Shown: positions 33,566 through 41,780 of the stretch, in pieces
Numbering within the stretch: position 1 is the first letter of the stretch
Layout of the letters: the number at the start of each line of letters is the position of its first letter
NCBI GenBank assembly: GCA_040902745.1
Contig: JBBDWR010000027.1
Coordinates: 1 to 60,671, forward strand
DNA: 60,671 nt
Source of the DNA: JBBDWR01 sp040902745
Lineage (GTDB): Bacteria > Actinomycetota > UBA4738 > HRBIN12
Direction of reading: 5' to 3'
Notes under the pieces: generated by a model
The model's database searches: none
The model's input: the letters and a program-made list of their open reading frames with translations, nothing else
Told to the model about the DNA's origin: nothing
Translations under genes and position numbers: made by a program

Positions 33566-33733
33566 ATGCGACGAGCGACGTTCATCACGCTGATCGTGTT
33601 GTTCGTCGTGCTCGCCGCGGCGGCGATCTCGCAGATCGTCATCGCATCGGGCGATCGGGCTCCTTTGCCCGGACCGCGTGAACCCGGGGATCTCCCGACG
33701 GTGACCGCAACGGCCGGGGCCACGACTCCTTAG
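33566..33733 (+). CDS. Small single-helix membrane protein
   Basis: This 55-residue ORF starts 11 bp after the isomerase stop. It has a basic start (MRRATF), one hydrophobic helix (ITLIVLFVVLAAAAISQIVIA) and a Pro-rich tail. The layout is like a signal-anchored small membrane protein. Evidence is limited to ORF structure and gene proximity. Confidence 0.45.
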   Translation: MRRATFITLIVLFVVLAAAAISQIVIASGDRAPLPGPREPGDLPTVTATAGATTP

Positions 33734-33771
33734 GGCTCGAGGAGCCGCGTGACCGCCCGGCGGCCCCGGAC

Positions 33772-33873
33772 TTACTTGCCCAGTTGGCGACGCTGCCAGC
33801 GCGTCTTCTTCAGCAGCTTCTTGTGCTTCTTCTTCCGCATCTTCTTACGGCGCTTCTTGACGAGCGACCCCAC
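33772..33873 (-). CDS. bS22-like mini ribosomal protein (COX24/AURKAIP1-type)
   Basis: A 33-residue, extremely basic protein: MGSLVKKRRKKMRKKKHKK, then LLKKTRWQRRQLGK. This matches the actinobacterial small-subunit protein bS22 (AURKAIP1/COX24 domain), which is about 33 residues and begins MGSVIKKRRKRM in mycobacteria. The GTG start has AAGGGA about 7 bp upstream. It lies 10 bp downstream of the Clp1-like kinase gene on the same strand, so the two are likely co-transcribed. Confidence 0.85.
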   Translation of the reverse strand: MGSLVKKRRKKMRKKKHKKLLKKTRWQRRQLGK

Positions 33874-33883
33874 GCTGATCCCT

Positions 33884-34795
33884 TCATTCGGTTCCGAACA
33901 GGTTCCGGAGGTCGACGCGCTTGACGCGGAAGGTTTCCTCCAGGCGAACGGACCCCAGTCTAAGGGCCTTGGGCGCGTCTGCCACAGGCGAGATCAGGCG
34001 CAGGCCGCCGTCCTCGGGGACGTGTTCCAGGTAGCCCACGCCCAGGTAGGAGCCGGCCCCATCCGAGCAGCCCACGAGGAGCCGGTCCAGCACGGACAGA
34101 TCGAACAGCGGAGGCAGAGCGGGGAGGAACACGGTGGGCTTGACCCGGAACCGGTGCAGTTCTCCCGAGAAGTACCGGCGCATCGCCGCCTCCCGATGTT
34201 CCGCTCGCTGCTCCACCGAGATCGGCACCACGTCCGGATGGATCCCGAGCGACACGACCTCCGTTGCGAAGAAGCGCTGGGCGATGCCGAGCAGGGGTTG
34301 GAGTTCCTCCCCGCGCTGCAAGCCGACCACGAGATCGGGCTGCAGCAGCTCCATCTTGTGGTACTTGAGCAGCTGTCCGTGGATGCCCGACACAATCCCA
34401 CTCGTGTCGACGGCGACGAAGTCGGCGCCCGCATCGTGCGCCTTTCGCAGCACCCCCGCGCTGCCGGTCACCAACGGCAACACGTGGCCCTGGGCGGAGG
34501 TGGACCCGACGAACGAGAGCCCGTCCGCCACCGCGAGGCGGTCCGATACGAGGTCGTCGCGCGAACGCACGAGCTTCATCCCCACGGTGGCTGGGGGTCC
34601 CACCGAGGTCTGTCCGAGATCCGCATCGAGGTAGGCGCACGACCGGCCGGCGTCGAGCGCGGCCGCGAGCAGCGCGCGCGTCAGCGTGCTCTTCCCCGAG
34701 TCGAGCGCACCCAAAAACATCACGGTGCGGTGGTCCCTGACGGCGCTCACGACCAACGCCTCGTACTCGTTCACACGCGCCTCTCGGGTGCTCAC
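33884..34795 (-). CDS. Clp1/Grc3-like P-loop kinase
   Basis: This 303-residue protein has a Walker A loop GALDSGKST at 29-37 and the strongly conserved DADLGQTSVGPP near 57-68, which is the polynucleotide 5'-kinase signature of Clp1/Grc3/Nol9 proteins. Later segments (FVAVDTSGIVSG, QPDLVVGLQR) also fit the family. In archaea and eukaryotes these enzymes phosphorylate RNA 5'-hydroxyls; activity here is not proven. The bS22 gene follows 10 bp downstream, suggesting a link to ribosome or rRNA processing. Confidence 0.75.
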   Translation of the reverse strand: MSTREARVNEYEALVVSAVRDHRTVMFLGALDSGKSTLTRALLAAALDAGRSCAYLDADLGQTSVGPPATVGMKLVRSRDDLVSDRLAVADGLSFVGSTSAQGHVLPLVTGSAGVLRKAHDAGADFVAVDTSGIVSGIHGQLLKYHKMELLQPDLVVGLQRGEELQPLLGIAQRFFATEVVSLGIHPDVVPISVEQRAEHREAAMRRYFSGELHRFRVKPTVFLPALPPLFDLSVLDRLLVGCSDGAGSYLGVGYLEHVPEDGGLRLISPVADAPKALRLGSVRLEETFRVKRVDLRNLFGTE

Positions 34796-35107
34796 GCTCC
34801 CCGTCGGCTCGTCCGTGTCCGTGTCGATCGCCCGCGAGCGGGCACGTCGTCATCCGGTGATCGCGGTCGCCACTCGGTCGTCGAGCGCGAACGCGTTCTT
34901 ATGGTCGGTGTTCCTGAACAGCCGACGTCGCGGGCGGTCCGGATGTCGGGTGATGGTCTGCCGGTCGACGGTCTCCTCGGAAACGCCGGGCGAACCCCGG
35001 CGTCTCTACACGGTCACTGGTCGCGCCTCGTGGGAACTGGTCCATACATCGTGCGGCCATCCTAGTCGCGGTCCGGGTACGACGGATACCCCCTGGGAGG
35101 CAGTCAG
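34796..35107. other. 312-bp intergenic region without a recognisable gene
   Basis: No credible ORF, tRNA or operator is visible here. It separates the kinase-bS22 operon (to the left, minus strand) from the phosphatase-like gene (minus strand, ends at 35108), and presumably holds the promoter of the former and a terminator of the latter. A perfect hairpin at 34983-35003 is listed separately. Confidence 0.5.
34983..35003 (-). terminator. Putative hairpin terminator after the phosphatase-like gene
   Basis: On the minus strand ACGCCGGG-GTTCG-CCCGGCGT is a perfect 8-bp stem with a 5-base loop, followed by TTTCC. It lies about 105 bp downstream of the phosphatase-like stop. The T-run is weak, so efficiency is uncertain. 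Confidence 0.5.
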
Positions 35108-35935
35108 TCAGGGCAACAGTGCGGCGATCGCCCGGAAACAGGGCCAGTAGGCGTCGGGCTGCACGTTGTCGTCCATAACGACCACGTGCTCGGTCCGGCC
35201 GAGTGCCTTCGCGACGATCAGCGCGGGATCGTTCACGTCGGCAACCGACGCGGCCTCGACGCCGGCCTCGATCGCCGCCCCGGCGAACCCGTGGTCGCCC
35301 AGCACGAGATCGGGGCGCATCGCCTCGAGCATCCGCCGCATCGGCTCACCGCTGTGGGTGTGTTTGGGGCTGTCGGTGTCGGTGAGCATCGCCACGCCCC
35401 ACAGGTACCGGATCTGCCAGGGGTGATCGCGATCGCCGTCGCTCCACGTGTGCCCCTCGGCCGGTCGGGCGATCGTTGCTCCGCTCGCGGCCATCCGGCG
35501 GCCGATCTCCGCGTACAGGTGGATCAGCCCCGCGGGGTGACCGGTGGCCAGGACCACCGTCTCGCCCCTCGAGCAGGCGTCCGCGAGCCGAACCGCCATC
35601 CGTTCGCACGCCTTCAGCACGGTCTCGGGGTCGACGAATACCTGCCCGCTTCGCGCGATCGGATCGGGCATCGCCCCTGCGAGTTCGCCCATCAACTCGA
35701 GAACACGCAGATCGTCGAAGGCTCCGGCAACCGCGTTCATGCCGAATTGTTTGTCGGGATCACCGTCGTTGAGCAGCCGGATGTTGCCGCGGACGTTATC
35801 GAGCGGGTGGCTCACGGGACCGGCCACACGCCCGTCGATCAGGCCCTCGACGAGCTCCTCACGGGTATGAGGCCGCAGGGCCCATCGATCGTCGATCGAT
35901 GGAAGCCGCTCGGCATGTGCGTCCTCGAGGTCCAT
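35108..35935 (-). CDS. Conserved phosphatase-like protein
   Basis: The 275-residue protein begins MDLEDAHAERLPSIDDRWAL and contains TVVLATGHPAGLIHLYAEIGRRM and DLVLGDHGFAGAAIEAG, with PDAYWPCFRAIAALLP at the C-terminus. It resembles an actinobacterial family usually annotated only as 'phosphatase'. Asp and His residues that might bind metal are present (GDHGFAG, HTHSGEP) but I cannot assign them to a specific phosphatase fold. It is divergent from clpS; ATG 35935 avoids a Cys/Arg-rich leader. Confidence 0.6.
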   Translation of the reverse strand: MDLEDAHAERLPSIDDRWALRPHTREELVEGLIDGRVAGPVSHPLDNVRGNIRLLNDGDPDKQFGMNAVAGAFDDLRVLELMGELAGAMPDPIARSGQVFVDPETVLKACERMAVRLADACSRGETVVLATGHPAGLIHLYAEIGRRMAASGATIARPAEGHTWSDGDRDHPWQIRYLWGVAMLTDTDSPKHTHSGEPMRRMLEAMRPDLVLGDHGFAGAAIEAGVEAASVADVNDPALIVAKALGRTEHVVVMDDNVQPDAYWPCFRAIAALLP

Positions 35936-36027
35936 GCCCACATCGTAGGCGCAGCACCCCGGGCGCGAGGCGGGAGCACGACCCGGACAGCCCGGCACGC
36001 CCGTTCCCGTTTTGCGAGGATAGGCCC

Positions 36028-36339
36028 GTGCGCGCACACACCACCGAGACGATGCCCGCTCCTGTCGAGGCCGACCTTCCCTCAGAGGATGCCGACATCG
36101 AGGCGGACATCCCCTGGATCGTGCTCGTGTGGAACGATCCCGTGAACCTGATGTCGTATGTCACGTGGGTCTTCCAGAAGTTGTTCGGCTATCCGCGTGA
36201 GAAGGCGACCCGCTTGATGCTCGATGTGCACCAGAAGGGTAAGGCCGTCGTGTCCAACGGTTCCCGGAGCGAAGCCGAGAGAGACGTGGCACGTCTGCAC
36301 GCCTATGGCCTGTGGGCGACGATGCAGAAGGACCGCTGA
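36028..36339 (+). CDS. clpS: ATP-dependent Clp protease adaptor ClpS
   Basis: ClpS delivers N-degron substrates to ClpCP/ClpAP. The 103-residue product has the ClpS domain PWIVLVWNDPVNLMSYVTWV, KLFGYPREKATRLMLDVHQKG and AERDVARLHAYGLWATM, with the conserved Asn-Asp of the N-degron pocket. GTG 36028 has AGGATAGG just upstream; ATG 36052 is a possible alternative. The DUF2017 gene starts 2 bp after its stop, as in many Actinobacteria. Confidence 0.95.
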   Translation: MRAHTTETMPAPVEADLPSEDADIEADIPWIVLVWNDPVNLMSYVTWVFQKLFGYPREKATRLMLDVHQKGKAVVSNGSRSEAERDVARLHAYGLWATMQKDR

Positions 36340-36341
36340 CG

Positions 36342-36800
36342 ATGCGGGGACCCTTCAAGCGGGCTCGGGACGGACGCTACAAGGTGATGCTCGGCGCTGC
36401 GGAGCGAGAGGTCCTCGCGACCCTGCCCGACCAGCTCCGAGGGGTGCTCGCCGATCCCGGGGACAAGGCACTCGCCCGCCTGTTCCCCGCGGCGATCACC
36501 GACGACCCGGTCGGGGACGCCGAGTTCACGATGCGAACACAGGGCGACCTGACCGACGGTCGGCTCGCGGGGATCGAGACGTTCGAGCGGACGATGACCG
36601 CCGACAAGCTCACCGAGGACGAACTCCTGGCGTGGCTGCGAACGCTCAACGATCTGCGGCTCGTCCTCGGGGTTCGCCTCGACATCACCGAGGACACCAA
36701 CTTCTCCGTCGGGGCCGAGGATCCACGACTTCCCGGTTACGAGCTGTACCGCTTCTTGACGTGGCTGGTCGATTCGGCCGTCGAGGCACTGCCCGTCTAG
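36342..36800 (+). CDS. DUF2017 protein
   Basis: This 152-residue actinobacterial protein typically follows clpS. It begins MRGPFKRARDGRYKVML and contains LRGVLADPGDKALARLFPAA and LRTLNDLRLVLGVRLDI. The role is unknown; conserved linkage with clpS suggests proteolysis or its regulation. Its TAG stop lies within CTAG, whose other strand is the pyruvate kinase stop. Confidence 0.87.
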   Translation: MRGPFKRARDGRYKVMLGAAEREVLATLPDQLRGVLADPGDKALARLFPAAITDDPVGDAEFTMRTQGDLTDGRLAGIETFERTMTADKLTEDELLAWLRTLNDLRLVLGVRLDITEDTNFSVGAEDPRLPGYELYRFLTWLVDSAVEALPV

Positions 36801-38230
36801 ACGGGGTCCTCGCCCACCTCGTGCACCTTGAGCATGTTCGTCGTCGTCCGGCCCGCGGGCATCGAGCCGACCATGACGACGTGGCCACCCCGCTCGCACA
36901 GGCCGGTGGCGCGCAACTCGGCGTCCATCGCCGCGATCATCCGGTCGGTGTCGACGGGGACCTCGATCGACCGCGTGACCACGCCCCACCGCAGTGCCAG
37001 CGCGCGCCGGATCCCGCGATCGGGCACGAAGGCGACGATCGGAACACCCGGACGCTCGGCGGCGAGGAGCCCCGCGGTGCGCCCGGTCGCCGTGTAGCAG
37101 GCGATCGCCGTCACCCCCGCCAGCTGAGCGGCGAGCCGGGAGGCGGCCGCGGCGACCCCGTGGGCTTCGTCGTCGCGCGGTACCACCGCCGGCGCGGTTC
37201 CCAGCGCGACGTTCGCTTCGGCGACCTCGGCGATCCGCACGGCCGCGCGCGCGGCCTCGATCGGGTACTCCCCGATCGCCGTCTCGGCGGAGAGCATGAT
37301 CGCGTCCGCCCCTTCGAGCACCGCGTTCGCCACGTCGGTCGCCTCCGCGCGGGTCGGACGCGGTGCGTGCACCATCGACTCGAGCATCTGGGTCGCCACG
37401 ATCGCGGGCCGGCCCGCCTCACGCGCGGCGCGGAGGAGTCGCTTCTGCAACACGGGGATCTCCTCGATCGGAAGCTCCACGCCGAGGTCGCCGCGCGCGA
37501 CCATGATCGCGTCGGCCTCCTCCAGGATCGCATCGGCGTCCTCGATCGCCGGTCGGGTCTCGATCTTGGCGACGATCGGAACCGCGCGGTGACCCATGAG
37601 GACCCGCAGTTCATCGATGTCGTCCGCGGTTCGCACGAACGACTGGGCGACGAGGTCGACCTTTAGGTCGAGCGCCCGTGCGAGTCCTTCCCGGTCACGC
37701 TCCGTGATCGCAGGAAGACCCAGACGCTCGGCCGGGACGTTCACACCCGCCCCCGATCGCACACGGCCCCCTCGCACGACGTCACATGCAACGGCGCGGC
37801 CGTCGATCGCGCGTACGAGGAGCTCGACCGCGCCGTCGGCCAGCAGGATGCGGTCCCCGGCGCGCAGATCGCCGGCGATGTCCGGGTACGTCGTCGTCGC
37901 ATGTAGCTCGTCGCCGACGGCTACGTCGGGATCCAGGACGAACGCCTGTTGTGCCCGCAGCTCCATGGGCTCCTGCGCGAGGCGGCCGAGACGGATCTTG
38001 GGGCCGGGCAGGTCGACGAGAACGGCGAGGTCCGTCTCACGCTCCTCGTCCACTTCACGGACGGCGGCGACCAGAGCCTCGTGGGTCGCCGCGTCCCCGT
38101 GGGAGAAGTTGATCCGGAACACGTCCGCACCGGCATCGGCGAGGGCTCGAACGCCGTCGACGCCCGACGACGCGGGACCGAGCGTGCACACGAGCTTGCA
38201 TCGGCGCTGCCGAACTTCCACGGGCGGCAC
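36797..38230 (-). CDS. pyk: Pyruvate kinase
   Basis: This 477-residue glycolytic enzyme converts phosphoenolpyruvate to pyruvate with ATP formation. Motifs present: KLVCTLGPASS, FRINFSHGD (substrate Arg/Asn), DLPGPKIRLG, AKIETRPAIEDADAIL (catalytic Lys region), AIMVARGDLGVE (metal site), ATQMLESM and AIMLSAETAIGEYP. The C-terminal domain with the allosteric site is complete. It is convergent with DUF2017, sharing a CTAG, and 12 bp downstream of the AcuC-like gene. Confidence 0.97.
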   Translation of the reverse strand: MPPVEVRQRRCKLVCTLGPASSGVDGVRALADAGADVFRINFSHGDAATHEALVAAVREVDEERETDLAVLVDLPGPKIRLGRLAQEPMELRAQQAFVLDPDVAVGDELHATTTYPDIAGDLRAGDRILLADGAVELLVRAIDGRAVACDVVRGGRVRSGAGVNVPAERLGLPAITERDREGLARALDLKVDLVAQSFVRTADDIDELRVLMGHRAVPIVAKIETRPAIEDADAILEEADAIMVARGDLGVELPIEEIPVLQKRLLRAAREAGRPAIVATQMLESMVHAPRPTRAEATDVANAVLEGADAIMLSAETAIGEYPIEAARAAVRIAEVAEANVALGTAPAVVPRDDEAHGVAAAASRLAAQLAGVTAIACYTATGRTAGLLAAERPGVPIVAFVPDRGIRRALALRWGVVTRSIEVPVDTDRMIAAMDAELRATGLCERGGHVVMVGSMPAGRTTTNMLKVHEVGEDPV

Positions 38231-38242
38231 CCTACCGGAGCA

Positions 38243-39406
38243 TCAGCCGCCGGGGCCGGAGTCGCTGTGCGAACCCGGGAAGAACCTGCGGCGAACCTGG
38301 TCCACCACGTCGGCCGCTTCGGCGTCCGCATCCGGATCCGCCTCGAGTTGGGGCTCGGACAACGTCACCGGGACCTCCGCGCCGAGCAACCGTTGCGCCT
38401 GCTCGATCCACACCTGCGGCAGTCGGTCTTCGAGCTCGACACCCGCCATCTCCGCGAACGCGATCGCCCACGCTCGCGGGACGACCCGCGCCCACTGGTA
38501 GCCACCTCCGCCGGTCGCCACCCACCGCCCCTCGGCGCACTCGTGCGCGAGCGTGTGCAGCGCGGCCGCGGTCTGCCGATACGCGGCGGTCGTCAATCTC
38601 AGGTGCGCGAGCGGGTCGGTGGCGTGCGTGTCGCATCCGAGTTGTGACACGAGCACCTGCGGCGAGAAGGCTTCCACCAGCGGGGAGACCACCGCCCGGA
38701 ACGCGGCGAGCCATGCCGAGTCTCCGGTCCCGGGAGGTAGCGGCACGTTCACCACGGTCCGCGCCGCCGCGCCCGCACCGGCGTCCCCAACGTGGCCCGT
38801 GCCCGGGAAGAGGAACCGACCCGACTCGTGGAGCGAGATCGTGAGGACCCGCGGGTCGTCGGCGAAGATCGCCTGCGGCCCGTCGCCGTGGTGAACGTCG
38901 ACGTCGACGTACGCGACGCGCTCGACGCCGTCGTGCAGCAGCCACGCGATCGCCACCGCCGGGTCGTCGTACACGCAGAACCCCGAGGCGCGCGCGGGCA
39001 TCGCGTGGTGGAGCCCGCCCGCCGCGTTGAACGCGTGGGTCACGGTGCCGGAACGGACCGCTCGTGCTGCCGCGATCGAGGCGCCGCACACGGCGGCCGC
39101 CGCCTCGTGCATGTCCGGGAAGATCGGATTGTCTCCCGGCCCGTAGCCGAACCCTGCCCAACTCCCGCGCTCCCCGTGTCCCGCGCGGCGCGTGGCATCC
39201 ACGAACTGCGGCGTGTGCACCCGGAGCAGATCTTCATCCGAGGCCGCGGCCGCGGGCAAACGACGCACGTGCGGCAGCTCTTCGACGGCATAGGCGTCGA
39301 GCAACGCCCAGGTCAGTGACACACGCTCGGGACGCAGAGGATGCTGTGGGCCGAGATCGTAGCGCCGGACCTCGTCGTCGCGGACGAGTCCGGCCCACCC
39401 CGTCAC
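38243..39406 (-). CDS. AcuC-type/histone deacetylase-like protein
   Basis: This 387-residue zinc-dependent deacylase family protein has the metal and active-site motifs NAAGGLHHAMP (catalytic His pair), YVDVDVHHGDGPQ, SLHESGRFLFPGTG, LVSQLGCDTHATDPLAHL and GGGGYQW (catalytic Tyr). Bacterial homologues include AcuC, which deacetylates acetyl-CoA synthetase, and polyamine deacetylases. Overlap with the upstream aminotransferase (GTGA) suggests a role in amine/amino-acid use, possibly removing an acyl group. The substrate is not fixed by sequence. Confidence 0.88.
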   Translation of the reverse strand: MTGWAGLVRDDEVRRYDLGPQHPLRPERVSLTWALLDAYAVEELPHVRRLPAAAASDEDLLRVHTPQFVDATRRAGHGERGSWAGFGYGPGDNPIFPDMHEAAAAVCGASIAAARAVRSGTVTHAFNAAGGLHHAMPARASGFCVYDDPAVAIAWLLHDGVERVAYVDVDVHHGDGPQAIFADDPRVLTISLHESGRFLFPGTGHVGDAGAGAAARTVVNVPLPPGTGDSAWLAAFRAVVSPLVEAFSPQVLVSQLGCDTHATDPLAHLRLTTAAYRQTAAALHTLAHECAEGRWVATGGGGYQWARVVPRAWAIAFAEMAGVELEDRLPQVWIEQAQRLLGAEVPVTLSEPQLEADPDADAEAADVVDQVRRRFFPGSHSDSGPGG

Positions 39407-40695
39407 GTCGTGGACCGCACCGCGATCGCCGTCCGCTCGGCGAGCGTCGCGACGTCCTCGTCGGTCATACAGAACGGCGGACCGAGCATCACGAGGTCGC
39501 CGTCGGTCCCGTCGACGTGGCCCGTACTCGAGTACACCAGCAGCCCCTGGTCACGCGCAGCCGCGACGACCCGCTCCGTTACGTGGTCCGCGCGCGCAAA
39601 CGGCCGCTTGGACCTGCGGTCGGCAACGAGCTCGATCCCGATCATCAAGCCGAGACCGCGGATCTCACCGACGTTCGGATCCTCACCGATCGCCGCATCG
39701 AGCTCCTTGCGCAGCCGCTCCCCGAGCACAACACATCGATCGAGCAGCCCGTCGCGCAGACGCGCGATCACCGCGCTGCCCACTGCGGCCCCCAACCCGT
39801 TGTGCGACCACGTGAATCCGTGGACGAAGCCGCCCGCGCTCGCGATCGTCTCGAAGACCTGTCCGCTCGCCGCCGCGAACCCGAAGGGCACGTAGCCGCT
39901 CGTCGATCCCTTGCCGGCGGTCAGCAGATCGGGGCGCACCCCCCAGTGGTCCACACCGAACCAGCGTCCGGTTCGACCGAACCCCGTCATCACTTCGTCG
40001 GCGATCACGAGCACCCCGTGGCGATTGCACACCTCGACCACGGCGGGCCAGTAGTCATCGTCGGGAACCGCAGCGCCGAGTGTGGCGCCCGCCACCGGCT
40101 CCGCGATGAACGCCGCGACTCGCGACGCCCCGATCTCCTCGATCGCCCGTTCGGTCGCATCTGCATGCTGCTTCCCGGACATCGGCACTCGGTAGGGGTA
40201 CGCGGCGGGAACGTGCACCGCGCGCCCCAACCACGGGGCGTACGGAGCGCGCAGCGGAAGCTTGCCCGAGGCGTCGAGCGCTCCGAGCGTGTTGCCGTGG
40301 TAGCTCGTCTCCCGCGCGAGCACGACCGAGCGGTCGTCGTCTGCTCGCGCGAGGTGATAGGCACGCGCCATCTTCAACGCCGTCTCGACCGCTTCGCTGC
40401 CGCCCGAGACCGGATAGATGCGGGCCTGGTCGATCGGCAACAGGTCGGCGACCTCCTCCGCATAGGTCTCGAGTGCCGCGGTCGTGAACATCGTGCCGTG
40501 CACGTACTGCACCCGCTCTGCCTGAGTACGCATCGCCTCGAGCAGGGCACCGTCGCCGTGGCCGACGTTCACAACGATCGCACCACCGGCCCCGTCCAGG
40601 TACCGGCTGCCATCTGCCGTCTCGATCCAGGCGCCTTCGGCGTGCACCGCCACCGGGAGCTCGCGATCGAGCACCCGGCGCCAGACACGCGTCAC
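39403..40695 (-). CDS. Class III PLP-dependent aminotransferase
   Basis: This 430-residue omega-aminotransferase has GSEAVETALKMARAYH (cofactor phosphate), TSYHGNTLGAL, LVIADEVMTGFGRTG (Asp to pyridine N) and the Schiff-base lysine in TAGKGSTSGYVP. The family includes beta-alanine:pyruvate, GABA, putrescine and diamine aminotransferases; the exact substrate cannot be assigned. Overlaps on both sides place it with the AcuC-like deacetylase and a 90-residue protein. Confidence 0.9.
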   Translation of the reverse strand: MTRVWRRVLDRELPVAVHAEGAWIETADGSRYLDGAGGAIVVNVGHGDGALLEAMRTQAERVQYVHGTMFTTAALETYAEEVADLLPIDQARIYPVSGGSEAVETALKMARAYHLARADDDRSVVLARETSYHGNTLGALDASGKLPLRAPYAPWLGRAVHVPAAYPYRVPMSGKQHADATERAIEEIGASRVAAFIAEPVAGATLGAAVPDDDYWPAVVEVCNRHGVLVIADEVMTGFGRTGRWFGVDHWGVRPDLLTAGKGSTSGYVPFGFAAASGQVFETIASAGGFVHGFTWSHNGLGAAVGSAVIARLRDGLLDRCVVLGERLRKELDAAIGEDPNVGEIRGLGLMIGIELVADRRSKRPFARADHVTERVVAAARDQGLLVYSSTGHVDGTDGDLVMLGPPFCMTDEDVATLAERTAIAVRSTT

Positions 40696-40964
40696 GTCGA
40701 CTCCTCGTCCTGGTCGTAGAACGACGGCGTGGCCCTCCGATCGGCCTGCGAGGTGCGTCGCAGCTTGCGTCGGGGCGGGTCCGCCTCAGCGGGCGGGGGG
40801 TCGTCGGCCACCTCGGAGCCCTCGGTGCCGAGAACCTCTTCCCACTGCTTGACCTGCTCCTTGCGGTTCTCCTTGAGCCGCTGCACCCACTCGGGCTCGG
40901 GCTCGTCCAAGAACCCCCGTTTGCGAGACGGTGGGGGCCCGGGTTCGGAAGGTCGCTGCGGCAT
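40692..40964 (-). CDS. Small charged hypothetical protein
   Basis: The 90-residue product has no hydrophobic segment. It has a Pro/Arg-rich start, EPEWVQRLKENRKEQVKQWEEV (predicted helix) and a basic/acidic C-terminus ending SFYDQDEEST. The stop overlaps the aminotransferase start by 4 bp. I do not recognise it. ATG 40964 is preferred; GTG 40973 is possible. Confidence 0.6.
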   Translation of the reverse strand: MPQRPSEPGPPPSRKRGFLDEPEPEWVQRLKENRKEQVKQWEEVLGTEGSEVADDPPPAEADPPRRKLRRTSQADRRATPSFYDQDEEST

Positions 40965-40997
40965 GGCGGTCACCCTAGTCCAGAGCCCTGCGCCCGG

Positions 40998-41780
40998 TCA
41001 CTTCGTGTACACGCCAGCGGGGTCGAGCTCCTCCCGGATCAGCCGCAGCTCCTCGGTAGTTGGCGGCGGGGTCTCACCCAGGTCGTCGGCGACCTTCGGT
41101 TCCCACCCCATCTGCTCGCGGACCTGCTCGAGGGGAACGCCGGGATGCAGCGTGAGCAACGTCATCTCTCCGGTGGTCTCGTCGAACCCGTACGTAGCGA
41201 GGTTGGTGACGACGCTCGTGGGCCCGCTCCCCGACCAGCCACGCGCTCGGTCGTGCGCCGGGTCGCCCGAATGTCCGGGTGAGGTGCGGAAATCCAGTCG
41301 ATCGACGAAACTGCGGCGCCCCTGGCGCATGATCACGAGGATCCGCCGGGCGTGGATCGCGATCTCACACGCGCCGCCGGAACCCGGAAGCCGCACCTTC
41401 GGCGCGTCGTAGTCCCCGATCACGGTGGTGTTCAGGTTGCCGTAGCGGTCGATCTGCGCGCCGCCGAGGAACGCCACATCGATCAGGCCGGCCTGCAGGT
41501 AGAACGCGAACAGCTCGAACATGCTCGTCACGGCCGTCGATCCGGTCGCGAGCGTCGGATCGCCGATCGACAGCGGCAACCGTTCGGGCCGCGCCCCGTA
41601 GACCCCCGACTCGTACACCAGCTGCAGTTTCGGCGCCACGATCCGCTGCGCGAGGTTGCAGACGATGTTGGGCAGTCCCACGCCGACGAAGCAATTGTGG
41701 GCGCCTACGAGTTGTCGAGCGCTCGCTGCGATCATGATCTCGGATGCGGAGAATCCAACTTCGCGCGCGTCGTCACTCAC
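40998..41780 (-). CDS. CoA-transferase beta subunit (glutaconate CoA-transferase/IpdB family)
   Basis: This 260-residue family I CoA-transferase beta subunit has the conserved LQLVYESGVYGARP, where the Glu is placed like the catalytic glutamate, plus VAFLGGAQIDRYGNLNTT and LPGSGGACEIAIHA. It pairs with the adjacent alpha subunit (GTGA overlap). Relatives act on glutaconyl-, 3-oxoacid- or steroid-ring CoA esters; the substrate is unknown. GTG 41780 fits the family start. Confidence 0.87.
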   Translation of the reverse strand: MSDDAREVGFSASEIMIAASARQLVGAHNCFVGVGLPNIVCNLAQRIVAPKLQLVYESGVYGARPERLPLSIGDPTLATGSTAVTSMFELFAFYLQAGLIDVAFLGGAQIDRYGNLNTTVIGDYDAPKVRLPGSGGACEIAIHARRILVIMRQGRRSFVDRLDFRTSPGHSGDPAHDRARGWSGSGPTSVVTNLATYGFDETTGEMTLLTLHPGVPLEQVREQMGWEPKVADDLGETPPPTTEELRLIREELDPAGVYTK

